Positions 35,748-47,345 of a DNA stretch of 64,000 nucleotides are shown here, piece after piece. The notes under the pieces are model-generated. The model had not been told where the DNA came from and ran no database searches. It saw only the letters and a list, made by a program, of their open reading frames with translations. Made by a program: the position numbers and the translations under genes. Position 1 is the first letter of the stretch; each line of letters opens with the position of its first letter. Location of the stretch: NCBI GenBank assembly GCA_037951105.1, contig JBAMJV010008053.1, positions 1 to 64,000 of the forward strand, in the 5' to 3' direction. Source of the DNA: Echinarachnius parma (lineage: Eukaryota; Echinodermata; Echinoidea; Clypeasteroida; Echinarachniidae).

Positions 35748-35872
35748 GGTGATGGAAGCAAAACTATACGTTGCCTCGGTGATCTGCGAAGGTAACTATC
35801 ATGCCTCGGCTACGCCTCGGCATGACAGTACCTTCGCAGATCACCTCGGCACGTATAGTTTTGCCATCACCC
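35748..35872. repeat. 125-bp near-perfect hairpin
   Basis: Arms begin GGTGATGGAAGCAAAACTAT and end ATAGTTTTGCCATCACC and meet around CATGCCTCGGCTACGCCTCG. A few mismatches only. An outer stem AACCAAATAACC / GGTTATTTGCTT extends it. Confidence 0.85.
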
Positions 35873-35904
35873 TCCTAGTCGATGGTTATTTGCTTAATAT
35901 ACAA

Positions 35905-36049
35905 CTAACGAATGGGCTTCTTGTGATAGTCAAATCTATTACCGAGGTGGGCTCAAAATGATTATTACCCGAAGCGTAGCTGAGGGTAATAGTCATTTTG
36001 AGCCCACCGAGGTAATAGATTGCCTATCACAATCAAGCACATTCGTTAG
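35905..36049. repeat. 145-bp near-perfect hairpin
   Basis: Arms CTAACGAATG / CATTCGTTAG outside and CTATTACCGAGGTGGGCTCA / TGAGCCCACCGAGGTAATAG inside, with the tip ATTACCCGAAGCGTAGCTGA. Confidence 0.85.
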
Positions 36050-36607
36050 TTGTTTTATATCACTCATCAATATCAGTGATTGTGTTCAGCTTATAGCAAA
36101 ATAAGTGATAATCCCTGAATATTTCATAAAATCGCTTGTAAATTTTGATATAAAAATCAATCGACATTAATGAAGCCAGTATGAGCCTCCAGAACCACGG
36201 CGCATCTAATACGCTTAAAGTCATTGTTATTTTGCGCACACAATCACAAAGACGCAAAACTGAGTGCGCACCAACGCGCTGGCAGTTGCGCACATACGCG
36301 ATGAATGCGTGCTAGCGCTCCCACGGATGTGCTTATTAGCTGTCCTGGCGTTCTTCTTCCCAGGGTGTTAGTTTTTACCAGCAATGTCAATCACGTGACT
36401 AGAACGTGTGCGCCATAGAGTACTGCACAAATTTGATCGCGTGTGCATTTTGATTAAACACATGATCTATGGGACGAACGCGTAACGAACTTTTAGTGTT
36501 AATTTTTTGCTAACAGCCCGGTCACATGATTGCGCGGGGATTGCGCGTGTTGTCCAAAACTATCATTTGTCAAATACAATGGTAAAACGATCTTATGAGG
36601 GATATAA

Positions 36608-36936
36608 TACATCTTATTTATCATGAATGTAAAGAGTTTACCAAATACATCTTAAAGGGTACCACCGCCCAAAAATAACATTCTTATTATAGAAAGGTAA
36701 CATCTGTACTATTCCATTCCTTCAACAAGTTCACAAAAATATGTTTTCAGAAAAAATATATCATTGGAAAACGCATCACCATTCTCAACCATGCATTCAT
36801 GCGGTCTGAATTGCGAAGACTATATGTGTGCACAGCCAGAGCGCTCTGTGCAGAGCGAATGACTCATCCGGGATTATATTGACGTACGCGTGAATAGCAT
36901 TGGCGCACTCGCAAATGCTTGTATAATTATATTCGT
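36608..36936. other. Unassigned, possible repeat fragment
   Basis: Begins AAAGGGTACCACCGCCC, which has the look of a transposon end, but no partner end was found. Confidence 0.3.
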
Positions 36937-37231
36937 ATTAACAATAAAAGCATGGGACAGGTTTCGGTTTTTTAAATTTCCCTTTCGTTAAAAGGATATT
37001 TACGATTGAAGTGTTCAGATGTTAAATTATCCACTGGACCATCAACACCGTGTACAAAGTGAGTGCAATGAGTAAATAGCACTGCATTGTTTTGCTCATT
37101 ACTCGGCCATATAACGTTCATTTAACTTGAAATTCTCACAAAACACCCATTGGACATATCAGAAAACAACAATAGATATTGTATCAACCACTCATCACTG
37201 TTTCCAATGTCAACACAGTTACTAGATCTCT
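36937..37231. mobile_element. rep-C copy, left end missing
   Basis: Starts inside the family at ATTCGTATTAACAATAAAAG and ends GTTACTAGATCTCT next to TTAA. Confidence 0.75.
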
Positions 37232-38219
37232 TTAATCGTAATACACAACCCTTTGAAAAATTGCATGTATGTGGCTACATAATCACTCGATCCCTTTAAT
37301 CTGGACAATTTGCAGTAACATTACATGGGAAATTGATGATGCTCGCTCGTTCGAAATAGGGTAAATCTAGATAATGATAATAATTCCAGGAAAATAAGCC
37401 GAGGGCAATCATTTATCTAAAGATAATTACGCACCCACGATAATAAAGATTGCAATGCGTGGGCCCGGATGCAACGCAGCGCTGCGGGTCGCCATTTTGA
37501 ACTAGGGAACTTTGTGCGTATACTGCATACAACTGAGCGAGTGTGCATGATTCAGTACCTTGCGCAAGGCGTCTACAATATGGCTCCGCGCGTCTGATTT
37601 GATACGAATCCGAACTACCTTTAAAACACGACCACATCATCAATGGATAATTAATGAGGTTCATGCTACCTGATTTGGTAAACACATTCAATCGAATGCG
37701 TCGATCGTGTCGCGCTTCAATGAAGTTAAAACCGTATACGTTAATTTTAAGACTGACAGTTGACACTATTATTACGTTTACAGTCACATTATATACACTT
37801 ATGCAAACACATCAGCATGAGTTATCATTTGTATTAGCTAACGTGACGACTGTAATTGTCAGTTATAACAAGGAGCCTTAACATTGTATGCTTTTTAAAA
37901 AAACTTTTACAAAATATTGTCAAAGATAGTAACGACTTTCCTTAATTACTAAGTCCAACTCAGAGATAAGTTCAACTTAGGATCTTTGTGAAACACCCCC
38001 CTGGACTCATACAAATATTTTCTTTTTTTGTTCATGGTATGAGATCAATGCATAACGAAATGTTCTTCTGAGGCGAAATCATTGTGTCAAGCGAGGAACG
38101 AAGGTTATCCAATTTTAAAAAGAAGATTAATCAATATTGTTAAAATGATTTTGCGAGAGTTTCAAGAATCTAATTTCCATATTCTTTACATACACTTCCT
38201 ATTATGTTGGCTATTATAA
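37232..38219. other. No gene recognised; short rep-H end near 37950-38000
   Basis: About 37965-38000 reads AAGTTCAACTTAGGATCTTT then GTGAAACACCCCC, the inverted end of rep-H. The rest is unassigned. Confidence 0.4.
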
Positions 38220-38223
38220 ATTG

Positions 38224-38500
38224 ACCTTGGTTCATCATAATTATATAATGGAAATTGCTATCTCACTCGTTTCTTGACCGGTACTTAACAAAAAGTCAAT
38301 TTCCTTCGTGGATTAAAATGCCAAAGGTGTAAGGGGAACTATGGTTCATCATATAACCTTGGTTCATCATAAAATGGAAATTGCTATCTCGCTCGTTCTT
38401 GGCCATGTTGACCGGTACGTACAAAGTCAATTTCCTTCGTCGATTAAAATGTCAAAACCCACGGTAAGTGTTACAATAATGCCAAAGGTGTGAGGGCAAC
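38224..38500. repeat. Two-copy tandem duplication, about 140 bp unit
   Basis: CTTGGTTCATCATAA, GGAAATTGCTATCTC, GACCGGTAC, AAGTCAATTTCCTTCGT and ATGCCAAAGGTGT occur in order twice (from about 38226 and 38360). Confidence 0.7.
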
Positions 38501-39685
38501 GTTCGCCCGGGGAAATATATACCTAAATAATTAATAAGCGAAGCTGAAATCTTTGCGCGGCTTTATCCTTTGGGGCCGCGACACACCTCCGCCGATGATC
38601 CCACTGTGCACGCGGTGCGGTGTCTACCATGTCTATGGAGATACATTATTCCCGCACTGCACGAGGTACGCGAAGGTCCCGAAGTCCCGAAGGTGTCCGG
38701 AAAAGCCAATTTAGAGGGGCAACAAAAACGATCATAGATCGTCGTCTTCTTTCCTCCCGGCTGCTTCGTAAGCAAACAACATTGTATTTATTTTACTCCC
38801 GGTCTTCATGATTTCGGATTGGCAGCTGAAACGTAATCTAATTTGGTAATCCCTCCTCTCTCCCTTCTTGTTTTTTTTTCCATTTTGTTTTTTATTTGCT
38901 TTAGTCGATATAATATTTTTTCTTGTTAAGATTACCTCGCATCGAATATATTGAACTTCTTTCCCTGGAATCATTCCCTCAATATACGCAAGGTGAAGTT
39001 TGCAAACGAACTATTATAATAGTTCACTGTTAAATTATTCGTTGTTAAATTAAGTTTGTATTGCACTTATTCATGTTGTGGGGGTTGTAAATTAGTTATT
39101 ATTGTGTATTATTTTAAGCAAATGTGTGTTTGTTAGCCCACAAATCGTATTACTACAGTACATGTCATTAATATAATTAATCTATATAATATTGTACCAA
39201 GGACTCCCTCGAAGACAAGTATTATATAATACCACCATTAGCGACAGTGCGCATCAAATGAAGGTGTAATATGTTGTTTTTCCTACGGATATGCACGTGC
39301 ATTTCATCAAGACTTCTTTGTTCTCGATAATAGCAACAATGTATGTTCATGATAATTGGAATCATCTTGTCTTTGGACTAATTATATAGCATTCTTCATT
39401 GACTAGTCTCACGCACAGATGCACGAGAACGTCTATTTTCTGTATCTGCCTTTGTAAATACATAGTGTCGTTATGTAATAGTGATGTGGTTGGAGCGTGT
39501 TTAGGGAACAATGTGTGTGTAATTAATTCCTTGGTAAAATGCATTTCATTTAATCAAAATAATATTTAACACAAGAAACACACAATACTAATTATAATAC
39601 ACATAATACGTAGCACGCTTGATTTACGTATAGTTGGGGATATTGTGCTCATTAACCAACTCAAATGATTTGCAACTGAATAATA
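38501..39685. other. No feature recognised
   Basis: Includes a GC-richer patch (38560-38720, GCCGCGACACACCTCCGCC) that I could not assign, then AT-rich DNA. Confidence 0.3.
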
Positions 39686-39687
39686 AA

Positions 39688-40712
39688 GAGGGATAGTTCA
39701 GTTTGGGTTTAGAGGGGGCTTTGAAAAATATTGTTTTGTGAGGTAACGTCAAACTATACAGTTCGTGTATTATGAAAGAGCGAACAATTTTAAAGGGAGA
39801 ATTAACGGTGTTTGATCAAATTGATTCAGTTACAGCTGAAATATCCGTACGTTTATTTGCCTTGAATACATGTTGGGGAGCGACTTTGATTCAATAATTT
39901 AATACATTATTTTAAAATCCTACACATTTTACACATTCATACCAATATGTTGCTTAACTCTAACGTTTTGATGCATCTCTCTATTGAATAATTGTTTCAA
40001 CCAAACATCACATTCACATTTTCGGATAAAAAAATAGTTGTAACTTAGGGTGTCTGGAGGGCGCCCCATTGTGTTAACGGCTGCCTTTTGAAGGAAAATA
40101 GCCCTGCAACTTAACCGATTATATGTTGTACTACCATTTAACCATCATTTAATTATACTCGTTAAGGGGGTTTTACACCGGGCCCTGCGTAGAGTTGCGT
40201 AGAGTTGCGTAGTGTTGCGTACCGACTTCGCCGAGTGTACGCTGCCCGGCAACTCTACGCAACTCTACGCTGAGGTACGCAGAGGGCTACGCGAGATGGA
40301 CGCAAAAAATTAAACATGTTTAATTTTTTTCGCGTAGTGTCTGCGTAGACACTGAACGCAGAAAGTACGCAAGTCTACGCAACACTGCGCTACTGTACGC
40401 CATGCGAACGCAAGTCTACGCAACACTACGCTACTATACGCCATGCCTACGCAATAGTACACTTCCCTCGCTACGCCAGTCCGACGAAACATCTACTCGC
40501 GGCTCCTACGAGCGTTAATTGCCGAAGAATGTTTTTTGTTCTCGAATACGCGGGGAATACGCAGCCTATTTCGGTGTACTCGGTACGCCACACTACGCAA
40601 CTCTACGCAAATCCGGTGTAAAAGGGGCTTTAGTAACAATTTAATGATAACGTACAAGTGAACAGTTACAGTAATCAAATTCTGCTGGACCAAAACTGTC
40701 TTATCCTTTTTA
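39688..40712. mobile_element. rep-A relative, interrupted by element G
   Basis: Starts AAGAGGGATAGTTCAGTTTG and ends GACCAAAACTGTCTTATCCTTTTTA, a diverged rep-A. It is split at about 40166-40632 by a second inverted-repeat element, giving a clear relative order of insertion. Confidence 0.6.
40166..40632. mobile_element. Element G: TACGCAACTC-rich MITE nested in rep-A
   Basis: Inverted ends AAGGGGGTTTTACACCGG and CCGGTGTAAAAGGGGCTTT, followed inside by GCGTAGAGTTGCGTAG and its inverse. The interior is built of variants of CTACGCAACACTACGC. A hairpin TTAAACATGTTTAA lies at 40310-40323. It is CpG-rich. Target duplication not resolved. Confidence 0.75.
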
Positions 40713-41121
40713 ATATTGCAAACACATTGTTGTAGTTATGTCATGTCAAAGCTTAATGGCAACTCGGGTCCGTACCAGTCACAAGGGCGGTGCCATTCTT
40801 GTGAACACACCAGAAGCACGGTGTGCAATACACACTGGATGAGTGTTAGGCAGTGTGTACAAACATTAAAGAACAATGAAACCCAAGCAAAATGTTGCTT
40901 TCATAGACTTGAAGAGATTAAGAGGAATACTCTCTGAAAGTTAGAGCATAATCGAGCAAGAAAATCGGGCAAGAAAACTATGTCTCTTTGAAGATGTCCA
41001 TTTATTCCTATGGGGAACTCAAATTGGCAACGCACTCTGATAAGTGTGTGGTTGTACACAAAATGTTCCCATTTTGACAGTTTTATTCATAGTCACACTT
41101 TTCCATTCCCCAAACTCATGT
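40713..41121. other. No feature recognised
   Basis: Open frame at 40716-40937 has no recognisable domain. Nothing else is seen. Confidence 0.3.
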
Positions 41122-41284
41122 GCCCCGTTGCAGAAAGAGGTGCAATCGATTGTAAAGTTGCAATTAATTGTAAGTCCGATCATGTGACGAAATGCGCACA
41201 TCTGATTGGTTCAAATACGCACATTTTCTGTCTTGCAATCAATTGCAACTTTGCAATCGATTGCATCTCTTTCTGCAACGGGGC
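41122..41284. mobile_element. rep-D, 163-bp foldback MITE
   Basis: Ends GCCCCGTTGCAGAAAGAG and CTCTTTCTGCAACGGGGC are a perfect inverted repeat, with internal GCAATCGATTG and GTTGCAATTAATTG blocks mirrored. Other copies: 44574-44740 (diverged) and 58869-58999. Confidence 0.85.
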
Positions 41285-41838
41285 CCTGATATGTTAGGTA
41301 TAAATGCATTCTACAAATCATATGTTGAACTCAAACGAAGGGTAAACATACATTTTTAGAAAATAGAACAAAATTGAAATTTTGTGTACAAAATTTATGA
41401 GCCATAGTTTTCTTATTTCTTGACCGATTGTGCTCAAATTTTCAGGGACTTTTCATCCTATTTAGTGTCTTATAGTGCATACAACAATTTGTTTGGATTT
41501 AATTGTCCTTTAAACCTAGTTAACAATGGCAAACTACGATGTGGCATCCAAACGCACGACAATCTTCAGAATTTATGATCGAAAGATTACACACAAGAAG
41601 GAATTATGTACAGTACATCAATATACATAATGTATATATATATAAATGAAACTACATTATATATACATGTACGTGTACGCGGTGAGCATGTTACTTCAGG
41701 CACGGACCGTTGAACAGGTCCTCCACGACGCCAAAAGTGCAAATTAGAAAGCCCTTGAAACAAGGCTGGGAGGGGGGGGGGGGGGGGGGGGGAGAGACGG
41801 TCAAGGGGATGGAAGGTGGAGACAGTGACGTAGATTAA
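41285..41838. other. No gene; TA-rich hairpin and poly-G tract
   Basis: ATACATAATGTATATATATATA and a matching inverse lie at about 41623-41670, and poly-G at about 41773-41792. Nothing else is recognised. Confidence 0.4.
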
Positions 41839-42158
41839 AGGGATATAGTAACTGTATTGGCATAATTATGCATAAAGTGATGAATGGTTGCCGTTGGTAT
41901 ACTTAATAATGTAGCTGTGTGGTCTGATATGTCCTCTGAGAGTTGTGTGAACATTTCACGTTAAATAGACATTATAGTGGCAAAGTATATAATGAGCGAA
42001 AATGCAAAGTGATATTTGCTAACTCATTACACTGGATTTGTGAATCACAGTTATGACTCTCGAGTTGATAGTTAAAAACCCGAACACTTCAATCGTAAAT
42101 ATCGTTCTAACGAAAGGGAAATTAAAAAATGTATATATATATATAATACGGATTGGTA
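41839..42158. mobile_element. rep-C copy, truncated at a poly-C tract
   Basis: Follows TTAA at 41835-41838, starts AGGGATATAGTAAC, and runs to about 42155, where ATATATATATA and poly-C replace the expected end. Confidence 0.7.
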
Positions 42159-42159
42159 A

Positions 42160-43620
42160 CCCCCCCCCCCCCCCCCCATGTCTCGCGGTATGGGTAATAA
42201 CGTCTATGGATGGAGAAGGGGAAAGCGTGTTATTCACATAATTTAGCTTGTGATTTATATCAACCTATTACTTTTTTCCATTCATAATTTTCATTCATCA
42301 AAAAAAACAAAAACACAAATGAACGATAAGTTTTATGGTATTCGGTATACATTTAACGAATACAATTGTGTTTGAAACATGTGTTTCAATCTTATTGAGA
42401 ACAGACTTTACTATGATATTAACACATCAAGTTTCTTACTGGTGTGTGTTCTAAATTTATATTCATATGTCGCAAAAACAACAGAAACGTTTTACCAAAC
42501 CAACGTCTACTATTTCTAACAATAACATTCAAATTAAATTAGAACTAAGTGCCAATCCGATTTCCGTAGATAATTGGAAAAGGTAATGCTCTTCCAACAC
42601 GTGAAACGATTAAAAAGTGCTCTTGGTATAATGAGGAGCCAAACGAGATAATTGATATTGGCATTGAAAATCATGTCCTAGTTCGCATTATCACGACAAC
42701 AACGTAATGTATAGAAAAGGGGCTCAACATAATATGAAGTGACGCGGTGATGTATTACAAAAACGGCTATAGCGTGCCATTTTGTTGAATGTATTGTTCG
42801 ACGGTTTATAATGTATACTGGAAAACACTTTTCCTCATGTGTTGCTATCAAATAAAGCAGGTGAGCTAAATCCGAACGTATAACAACGATGATAATAACT
42901 TCCCATTTTGGCAAAGTGGGCAAACCAACATCTAATCATAATAACACAGAGTAAAACAGTCACGGTGATGAACACACTAGCGGCTGCCAATCATATGCTC
43001 GGTCGATTAACATCTTTTCGCGCTAAAACAATAATGGCGCGAGAATATAGGTTCATAATTATATTAATAAAGCAGCGAACGCAGTCAGCTGATCGCAAAT
43101 TCAAAGTTAACCCATTCACTATTAAAACATGATTGTATCATTTATGAACCGAATAGAAAGTGCAATATCTAGAAAGAAATGCATTGCCAAAAAAATAAAT
43201 AGAAAATATAGTGTGTACTCGTCGCATTAGACCCCATATACCACGAACAAACATCGCGCTCGCTTGCATCACGTACTGTCCTTGAGATCTGTACTTGATT
43301 GGGCGCAGAAAACAAACAAACTAGTACATAATAATACAGATATACAGCCTGAAACCAGCCAATAATATCAATATGGACGTTTCATTTCGACATAAGCTTG
43401 CCACATCAAATAACAAATGAGACAAATATTGTATATTTCATTTGACTTTCGGCGAAATTCGTTTAGTAATAACCGTCTCTTGTTGGATCAAGATATTGAA
43501 TCCACACCGATTGTCAAGGATGCAAAATAATACATGTCTGGTGGTGACACCGCAGCCGCATGTATCTTCCAGCTTAGTCTTTGAACACCTACAAATCCGT
43601 TTCCTCTGCAAAAAAAGACG
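42160..43620. other. No feature recognised
   Basis: About 1.4 kb of AT-rich DNA after the poly-C tract. Short frames only. Confidence 0.35.
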
Positions 43621-43642
43621 TCCTGACAAAAGAAGACGTTAA

Positions 43643-44181
43643 AGGGATCTAGTAACTTTGTTGAAATGTGCAAACCTTTTCTTCTGAAAAAAAAAACGTC
43701 CTGACGAAATAAATCCTAATAGGGATCTAGTAATTTTTTGCAAATGTGCAAACCTTTTCCCCTGGAACAAACACAACGTACTGACGAAATAAAACGTTCA
43801 AGGGATATAGTAACTTTGTTGACATGTGCAAAGAGTGATGAGTGGTTGATAAAATGTGTATTGTTACGATATGATGTCCATTGGGTATTGTAATGTGTGA
43901 AAATCTCACGTCGAACGGATAGTATATGGCACAGTAATGCGCACAAATGCAACGTGATATTCGCTAACTCATTGCACTGAATTTGTACACAGTAATAACT
44001 GTCGAGTAGATAGTTAACAATCCGAACACTTCAATAGTAAATATCTTTTTAACGAAAGGGAAATTTTAAGAACTAAACCTGTTCTATTATTATGATATTG
44101 GTAATACGGATAGAACAAGGTGAGAGAACCACTATTGTTCTAAGTAAGATTTGTGGATTTGGACAATGTTACTAGATCCCT
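43643..44181. mobile_element. rep-C copy with a triplicated left end
   Basis: Flanked by TTAA at 43639-43642 and 44182-44185. The terminal AGGGATCTAGTAACTTTG occurs three times (43643, about 43730, about 43800), separated by units containing GTGCAAACCTTTTC and CTGACGAAAT. A related ACGTCCTGACAAAAG lies just outside at 43617. Probably a local tandem amplification of the end. Confidence 0.75.
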
Positions 44182-44189
44182 TTAACATT

Positions 44190-44455
44190 CTTACATTAAA
44201 TTTAGCATTAATTAACCTTGTTTCTTTAATATATAGCGTCATAGCGTCACTTCCGTCCACTCCTGTGGACTTTGTCGAGCCAAGTGAATATGTTTCCTCT
44301 CAGTTCCTTGTACATGGTGTATGCTGCCCAAATCTACAAGCTCCTGCTTCTATCAGGTCCGAAACCATTTTGTATATTCAATTATCAACCTGCCATTTAT
44401 ATTTGTTAATTTTGTTTTATGGTTTGAATAAACTTAAACTTAAACTGCCCTGAGC
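44190..44455 (+). repeat. Possible 3' end of a non-LTR retrotransposon
   Basis: The tail GGTTTGAATAAACTTAAACT then TAAACTGCC has the short repeated end seen in several LINE clades. It lies immediately after the rep-C copy. There is no coding motif to confirm it. Confidence 0.35.
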
Positions 44456-44573
44456 TCTCACTGGTGCGGAACAACGCGATATGCCGATCGGCACGTTTGG
44501 CATGCCAGTGAACGCGGAGATCGGCCCACAAAACACATTGAGTAGTTAAACTCTGCACCTACGAGATATACGA

Positions 44574-44740
44574 GCCCCGTTGCAGAAAGAGTCGCAATCG
44601 ATTATACGGTTGCAATTAATTTCAAGTCAGACAAAAAAGAAAATGCACATTTCAACCAATATTGCGCATTTAGTCACATGATCTGACTTTTAATTAAGTG
44701 CATCTACACAAACAATCGCAACTCTTTCTGCAATGGCAAC
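44574..44740. mobile_element. rep-D copy, diverged
   Basis: Starts GCCCCGTTGCAGAAAGAG and closes CGCAACTCTTTCTGCAATGG; inner mirrored blocks partly preserved. Confidence 0.75.
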
Positions 44741-44996
44741 GACACCCTGGTAGAATCCATACAAAAAATAGTTCTCTACGAATACAGCTACACTGGATTT
44801 CATCTTCACTGGTACATTTACTAAGCAAATTTATATAATTGCATGGATGGATGTCTCTTTAGAGTCTGATCGGTATATGGGAATGTGGAATTGAGTTTTA
44901 ATCCCACTGCACGCACAAATCATGACCATACATAATTAAATGTATGTGACCGAGAAGTCACCATTACCGACACATTGACGCTATCAAACGATGATA
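44741..44996. other. No feature recognised
   Basis: Short unassigned spacer. Confidence 0.3.
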
Positions 44997-45004
44997 CAAC
45001 TCGA

Positions 45005-45106
45005 CATGGGCGTCGATACTTACGTAATACCTATTCATCAGGGGGGGATAAATGAATAGATCACCCCCCCTGATGAATGGGTATCAATGACAGATCGACG
45101 CCCATG
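45005..45106. mobile_element. 102-bp hAT-like MITE
   Basis: Perfect inverted ends CATGGGCGTCGAT and ATCGACGCCCATG, flanked by an exact 8-bp duplication CAACTCGA (44997-45004 and 45107-45114). The interior is a second inverted pair, CTATTCATCAGGGGGGG and CCCCCCCTGATGAATGG. An 8-bp duplication is typical of hAT. With both flanks intact this looks like a recent insertion. Confidence 0.9.
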
Positions 45107-45114
45107 CAACTCGA

Positions 45115-46029
45115 GTTAATGATATGATGTAACCCTGTTAACCCATTGATTGCACGCAATACGTGAATATTATAACCATGCCATTGGGAATAATGATACA
45201 TAATACATATGAGAATCCAGGTTAATGGTGACACATAAATATGGACATGGGAATTTTCGGATCAGCGTCTTAACGACCGATCCTTCGGTCGTGAAATCAA
45301 AATTGCGCTGACATTAATCACACTAACCGATTTGAGAAGAACTTATTAACTAGCCTGCGGAAACCCAGTGTTTACTGTATCAACTATATTGGAATTGAAT
45401 AATCTAGTGCAAAATCTACTGCATAATGTGCGGGGCAAGCTAATCCGACAATATGTTGTGAATAAAATACCGAGATTATCTATTCACCATTTGACGATTT
45501 GTGATGCGTCACTGCAAAACAATTATACGCGTTGTGTTGCTTGGGGAACATTTCTCTGTCATCAACAACTAAAATGCAGTGGCGGAACCAGAATAGTACG
45601 GATTTATCTCAATTTTGTATTTGTTTTTTGTTGAATGTGGTATTTTTGTCAAATATACTACACCTAGTTTGACTGGATACGTCATACTAGTTATTCATTG
45701 GAGCGCTCTTTCAACCAACTGTAAACTATCCATTTAAAATTGCGTATATATATATATAAATGTTTCCGTCTAATGCACAGTCAAAATTCCGTCTAATGAA
45801 CAGTCAGACTAATAAAGGAGCAACGTGCAATCTGCCTAAGACTTAATTATACAGTTATTCGAAAATGTGACTTATAATGTATGATTTAACATAAGTATCA
45901 TGTATTATTAGGTGTATAATTAATGTACTGATAATACCAAGTGTATCCAAATAATTAAACAGGTACATTATACAAACTTTTTCACCATTACTGATTTACG
46001 TTTTTAGTTAGCACGTCCGACGTGCATAT
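45115..46029. other. No gene recognised
   Basis: AT-rich DNA with small palindromes (ACGACCGATCCTTCGGTCGT at 45273-45292). AGTGGCGGAACCAGAATAG near 45579 resembles a common repeat end. Confidence 0.35.
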
Positions 46030-46361
46030 AACTTTAATGAAACCTTGTTGTATTCTTATTAACAAAAAAAGCATGGGACAGGTTTCGGTTTTTCAATTTT
46101 CCCTTTCGTTAAAAAGATATTTACGATGGAAGTGTTCAGATGTCAAATTATCCAACGGATCGTCAGGACCGTGTACAAAGTGAGTGCAATGAGTTAGTGA
46201 ATGTCACTTTGCATTTTTGCTCATTACTCGGCCATATAAAGTCCACCATTTAACTTGAAATGTTCGCACAACATCCAGTGGACATATCCAGGTAACAACA
46301 ATATACATTGTATCAACCACTCATCGCTTTTTGCAAATGTCAACAAAGTTACTAGATCCCT
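46030..46361. mobile_element. rep-C copy, left end missing
   Basis: Enters the family at AACCTTGTTGTATTCTTATT and ends GTTACTAGATCCCT before TTAA. The break point is close to that of the copy at 36937. Confidence 0.75.
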
Positions 46362-46730
46362 TTAATCTAATTTGCGTTTTTAAACCTGAAAATGACACTT
46401 TAAATATTACGCCATTATCTAAATAATTGTGTAGATATCCTGTCATAATAATACGGAATGAGGTTGAATTCACTTAAGGCAGTTATCCAGTAATTTAATC
46501 AAACATGATACCGTGCCATCAAATTATAATTAATTTATTTAATCGTTGCATTTGAATAGACAGTCGTGTAGGCCGCCCGTATCGCCAATTTGGTTTGAAG
46601 GTAACTGAATGCATTAGGCGGACTTGGTTGCCTATCAATAAATGGACATTCCTAATACGTGTTGTTGGTATTGGTCGCGTTCTGATTTGTTGAATAAATA
46701 AACACAAACGCCGTGTAAAACAAACAAGTT
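46362..46730. other. No feature recognised
   Basis: AT-rich; no convincing gene. Confidence 0.3.
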
Positions 46731-46732
46731 TA

Positions 46733-47345
46733 ATTCCAAAAGGCGCCAAATCCACCTTTTCAACTTCGGAGAAAAGTAAGTTTATTTGTCCAACTTTGTT
46801 TACATGCCTATATGTGAATATGAAAATAGAACGTTCAAATATTTAGTTGGATTGTGTAATTTGGGCTAACATTTGAATTTCTAGATAGCTAACTAGCCTA
46901 TTAATATACTCATAATTAGTGTTAATTTAATCTTCATGGAAAGTGTATTTAGCGCCTTTTGGACCTAAGCTCTACAGTACGTGTGCAACCGTTCAATTTC
47001 ACACCGCTGTCGGGGCGGGCTGGCCCGATTTATTGGCCTTCTTTCGGCCACCAAATGGAAATGACATTTGGACGAGTTTGTTGTTTATTTTTGTCACTTA
47101 GAACGAATAACTTAATTCCAAAAGGCGCTTTGTCAACTCTATTAACTGTGTAGAAAAGCGCGTGTGTATGTCCGAATCTGAACGATTGTTAGAAATGGGA
47201 ACTTAGACAAGGATTGGTCCATAACAATTTGCGTAATTCGTACTAACGTTTGGATTAATAACGCTAGATAGCAAACTAATTACTGCGCAATTATTGTATG
47301 CTCAATGTTAACGGAACATGGATTTAGCGCCTTTTGGAAGTAAGC
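46733..47345. repeat. Two direct units bounded by AAGGCGC inverted ends
   Basis: Units at about 46733-46976 and 47106-47345 each start TTMATTCCAAAAGGCGC and end TAGCGCCTTTTGGAMSTAAG, with weakly similar interiors (both include CTAGATAGC and CTCATAATT / CTCAATGTT). They read as two small inverted-repeat elements of one family in direct orientation, 130 bp apart. Confidence 0.6.

Larger units (their letters stand above)
35172..36607. mobile_element. Foldback element N with nested hairpins
   Basis: Ends TTATATCCCTCATAAGA and TCTTATGAGGGATATAA. Two strong internal hairpins are listed separately. Outer arms are CpG-rich with many GCGC units (35430-35560 and 36235-36310). The end motif appears a third time inside (ATGAGGGATATAAA at about 35709), so this may be two elements fused. 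The minus-strand frame at 35229-35591 follows the GC-rich arm and shows no domain. Confidence 0.6.
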
